A stretch of 64,000 bases of DNA. Source: Prorocentrum cordatum (lineage: Eukaryota > Sar > Dinophyceae > Prorocentrales > Prorocentraceae). Below are positions 61,196-64,000 of the stretch, one piece after another (positions within the stretch are counted from its first letter, which is position 1; each line of letters starts with the position of its first letter). Where the stretch lies: assembly GCA_963575745.1 (NCBI GenBank), contig CAUYUJ010004335.1, positions 582,856 through 646,855 on the forward strand, read 5' to 3'. The notes below the pieces were generated by a model that saw only the letters and a program-made list of their open reading frames with translations, ran no database searches and was not told the DNA's origin. A program made the translations under genes and the position numbers.

Positions 61196-61440
61196 GTTGA
61201 TTGTGAGATCGATTGTGATATCGATCGTGAGATCGATAGTGAGACCGAGTGTGAGATCGATTGTGAGATTGGTAGTGAGATCGATAGTGAGATCGATTGT
61301 GAGATCGATCGTCATATCCATTGTGAGATCGATCGAACGAAATAGATCGAGTGAGATCGATTGTGAGATCGATCGAGTGATATCGATCGAACGGGAACGA
61401 TCGTAAGATCGATCGTGAGATCGATAGTGGGACCGATCGA
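61196..61440 (+). repeat. GATC-rich array (GAGATCGATWGT units)
   Basis: About 20 units of roughly 12 bases, GAGATCGATTGT, GAGATCGATAGT or GAGATCGATCGA. Every unit contains GATC and most contain the palindrome ATCGAT or GATCGATC. Confidence 0.95.
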
Positions 61441-61640
61441 ATGGGACGTTGGTTCTTCCTCCCCCGAACCTCCTTATCACCCGAAGGGTGGTCCTATAGG
61501 TATGCTTATATTTCTGTATGCTTGTATGTATGTAGGTAGGAAGGTAGGTAGGTAGGCAGGTCGCTATATATGTAGGTAGTTATGTGTGAATAGATGTATA
61601 TGTGTGTATATATATACATATATATACAGAGAGAGGGGGG
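61441..61640. other. Spacer with TAGG/TATA simple repeats
   Basis: GTAGGTAGGAAGG at about 61530-61560 and ATATATACATATATATAC at about 61608-61626. Confidence 0.7.
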
Positions 61641-61681
61641 AGAACCGTCGCGCGCGCTTCGCGCGCGCGCGCGATGGTTCT
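61641..61681. repeat. 41-nt hairpin with 17-bp stem
   Basis: Left arm AGAACCGTCGCGCGCGC (61641-61657) pairs with 61665-61681 with a single G-T pair; the 7-nt loop starts TTCG. A very stable structure at DNA or RNA level. Confidence 0.85.
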
Positions 61682-62290
61682 AGCTAGGATCGATAGGCTA
61701 ATTAACGCATGTAATCTCATTTTGGTCGTTTCTTGCGTCCAGGAACTCCCTTGGAGGCCCCGCGCAAGCCTCGGAATCGTCTAGGAGGGGAAACGCGGAA
61801 ACGCAGAAATCATAGTTTCCTTTAGGTGTTCTGCGATTTTGGGCCCTCAAATGCTTCCTGGTTCTTTTTGGGGAGGTGAGGGGGGTCTGAATTGTGGTCT
61901 GTTGTGCAAGAGTAGACCCGGGGCCAAACTTGAAAAAAAACAGGAATTGTTGGATTCTCGTGATTTTCCACTTCCTCGGCGCAGTTCGGCGCAGTTTTTT
62001 GTTTGTGCCTCGCGGGTTTTGTTAGCCGGGCCCCTCAGGGGCGTGGGATCTTCCGGACCCCCTGCGGTTTTGGAGGCCTCCCGGAGGCCTGGAGAGCCGT
62101 CGGAAGGGTGTCGCGAGCTGCGCGGGAGCGTGTTGGGCCGTTCTTTACGTTCTGGGGGCTCCTTGGGGTCGTCATGGGCTGTCCTTCGGCGACTTGGGGT
62201 CTCCCCCCGGGAAGCCGGGAGGCGCGGCGCCGGTCAGATGTCAGGGGATCGATGTGTGGGACCCCCGAGTAGGAGCCCCACTTTGAAAAA
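61682..62290. other. Unique sequence before the satellite, no supported gene
   Basis: Moderate GC, an A run at 61935-61943, and GGAGGCCTCCCGGAGGCCTGG at about 62070. A frame from 61839 is open through part of it but has no features. Confidence 0.35.
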
Positions 62291-62339
62291 CTAGCCTGGC
62301 GAAGGACCCAACCATATGCAGTTGTGAGTAATGCTGGTG

Positions 62340-64000
62340 TGAGTACCGTTTTCGGTGGATCTCCCTATGGGGCCACGAACCGTTTGAGGGGTGTGCCGAA
62401 ATGGGTGTGGGGGCGGCATGCGAACGTTGCCACTGGGGCCTTCGGTGGAGCTCCTTATGGGGCCACGAAACGTGTGAGGGGTGCACCGAAGTTGGTGTGG
62501 GGGCGGCATGCGAACGCAGCCACTGGGGCCTTCGGTGGAGCTCCCTGTGGGGCCACGAAACGTGTGAGGGGTGTGCCGAAATTGGTGCGGGGGCGGCATG
62601 CGAACGCAGCCACTGGGGCCTTCGGTGGAGCTCCCTATGGTGCCACGAAACGTGTGAGGGGTGTGCCGAAATGGGTGTGGGGGCGCATGCGAACCCAGTC
62701 ACTGGGGCCTTCAGTGGAAATCCCCATGGGGCCACGAAACGTGTGAGGGATGTGCCGAAATGGGTGTGGGGAGGCATACGAACCAGGCCACTGGGGCCTT
62801 CGGTGGAGCTCCCTATGGGGCCACGAAACGTGTGAGGGGTGTGCCGAAATGGGTGGTGGGGAGGCATGCGGACCCTGCCACTGGGGCCTTCGGTGGAGCT
62901 CCCTATGGGGCCACGAAACGTGTGAGGGGTGTGCCGAAATGGGTGTGGGGAGGCATGCGGACCCTGCCACTGGGGCCTTCGGTGGAGCTCCCTATGGGGC
63001 CACGAAACGTGTGAGGGGTGTGCCGAAATGGGTGGTGGGGAGGCATGCGGACCCTGCCACTGGGGCCTTCGGTGGAGCTCCCTATGGGGCCACGAAACGT
63101 GTGAGGGGTGTGCCGAAATGGGTGGTGGGGAGGCATGCGAACCAGGCCACTGGGGCCTTCGGTGGAGCTCCCTATGGGGCCACGAAACGTGTGAGGGGTG
63201 TGCCGAAATGGGTGGTGGGGAGGCATGCGGACCCTGCCACTGGGGCCTTCGGTGGAGCTCCCTATGGGGCCACGAAACGTGTGAGGGGTGTGCCGAAATG
63301 GGTGGTGGGGAGGCATGCGGACCCTGCCACTGGGGCCTTCGGTGGAGCTCCCTATGGGGCCACGAAACGTGTGAGGGGTGTGCCGAAATGGGTGGTGGGG
63401 AGGCATGCGGACCCTGCCACTGGGGCCTTCGGTGGAGCTCCCTATGGGGCCACGAAACGTGTGAGGGGTGTGCCGAAATGGGTGGGGGAGGCATGCGGAC
63501 CCTGCCACTGGGGCCTTCGGTGGAGCTCCCTATGGGGCCACGAAACGTGTGAGGGGTGTGCCGAAATGGGTGGTGGGGAGGCATGCGGACCCTGCCACTG
63601 GGGCCTTCGGTGGAGCTCCCTATGGGGCCACGAAACGTGTGAGGGGTGTGCCGAAATGGGTGGTGGGGAGGCATGCGGACCCTGCCACTGGGGCCTTCGG
63701 TGGAGCTCCCTATGGGGCCACGAAACGTGTGAGGGGTGTGCCGAAATGGGTGGTGGGGAGGCATGCCACTGGGGCCTTCGGTGGAGCTCCCTATGGGGCC
63801 ACGAAACGTGTGAGGGTGTGCCGAAATGGGTGGTGGGGAGGCATGCGACCAGCCACTGGGGCCTTCGGTGGAGCTCCCTATGGGGCCACGAAGCGTGTGA
63901 GGGGTGTGCCGAAATGGGTGGTGGGGAGGCATGCGGACCCTGCCACTGGGGCCTTGGGTGGAGCTCCCTATGGGGCCACGAAACGTGTGAGGGGTGTGCC
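62340..64000 (+). repeat. 90-bp satellite, about 18.5 copies, continues past window end
   Basis: Monomers begin CCACTGGGGCCTTCGGTGGA and contain CCCTATGGGGCCACGAAACG and TGTGAGGGGTGTGCCGAAAT. Starts are at about 62430, 62520, 62610, 62699, 62789, 62879 and 62968, then about every 90 to 63943, with shorter ones of 87 and 81 bases near 63418 and 63685. The first six differ from each other; from 62879 on they are nearly identical. Because 90 is a multiple of three, 30-residue repeats appear in both strands (for example GGAPYGATKRVRGVPKWVV), but no start, stop or flanking gene supports translation. Confidence 0.97.

Noticed and set aside
62241-63932. 563-codon minus-strand open frame in the 90-bp satellite
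   Set aside because: All frames are open because of the monomer length and composition. Monomer length changes of 89, 87 and 81 bases shift the frame without any sign of correction, so selection on a protein is unlikely.
62340-64000. CRISPR-like array
   Set aside because: Repeats are directly adjacent 90-bp monomers with no unique spacers, and the host is eukaryotic.

Overview
This window is nuclear DNA from a eukaryote, almost certainly a dinoflagellate. The evidence is: decayed copies of the dinoflagellate spliced leader (DinoSL) just upstream of several genes; introns with mixed GT-AG and GC-AG ends; a small solo cytosine-5 DNA methyltransferase; protein families I know only as dinoflagellate-type; and a very large load of GC-rich tandem, inverted and microsatellite repeats around a few genes. 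I cannot name the species. There is no bacterial-style operon, rRNA, convincing tRNA or CRISPR array.

Layout. 1-5.2 kb: unassigned sequence broken by CA-rich and GAT/GCT microsatellites. 5.2-6.7 kb: a C2H2 zinc-finger fragment and a broken hypothetical gene. 6.9-7.6 kb: a CCAAGATGGCC-type repeat field. 7.8-17 kb: a nested repeat region with about twenty copies of a short hairpin (GCRGC-TGACG-GCYGC), a 412-bp-offset duplication carrying a 22-bp palindrome, a Cys-rich protein-repeat fragment, and a GC array open in all six frames. 18-27 kb: gene-rich, with two or three minus-strand and two plus-strand hypothetical genes. 27.5-32 kb: repeat architecture, with a 428-bp tandem repeat, a 1.8-kb near-perfect palindrome (857-bp arms), a 108-bp perfect foldback and an inverted GAGCTGCGAGAGG array. 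32.4-41 kb: the second gene-rich part, with the C5-methyltransferase, a hAT-like transposase-type gene and four small hypothetical genes. 41-48 kb: minus-strand paralogous genes, coding repeats and a second six-frame-open GC array. 48-57 kb: mostly simple-sequence-rich DNA holding one well-recognised gene, an amino-acid transporter (AAAP/SLC38-like) with a 198-nt intron. 57-64 kb: stacked satellites ending in a 90-bp satellite that runs off the window.

How the genes relate. No pathway can be assembled. The common theme is gene form. Several hypothetical genes are bracketed by a degenerate DinoSL in front of the start codon and a 13-nt hairpin motif (GGCTGYTTCGGCC, sense strand) shortly after the stop codon. 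This is what is expected if spliced mRNAs were copied back into the genome, with the hairpin as a candidate 3'-end signal. Most of these genes also carry one or two single-base frameshifts or in-frame stops, so they are either decaying retrocopies or affected by assembly indels.
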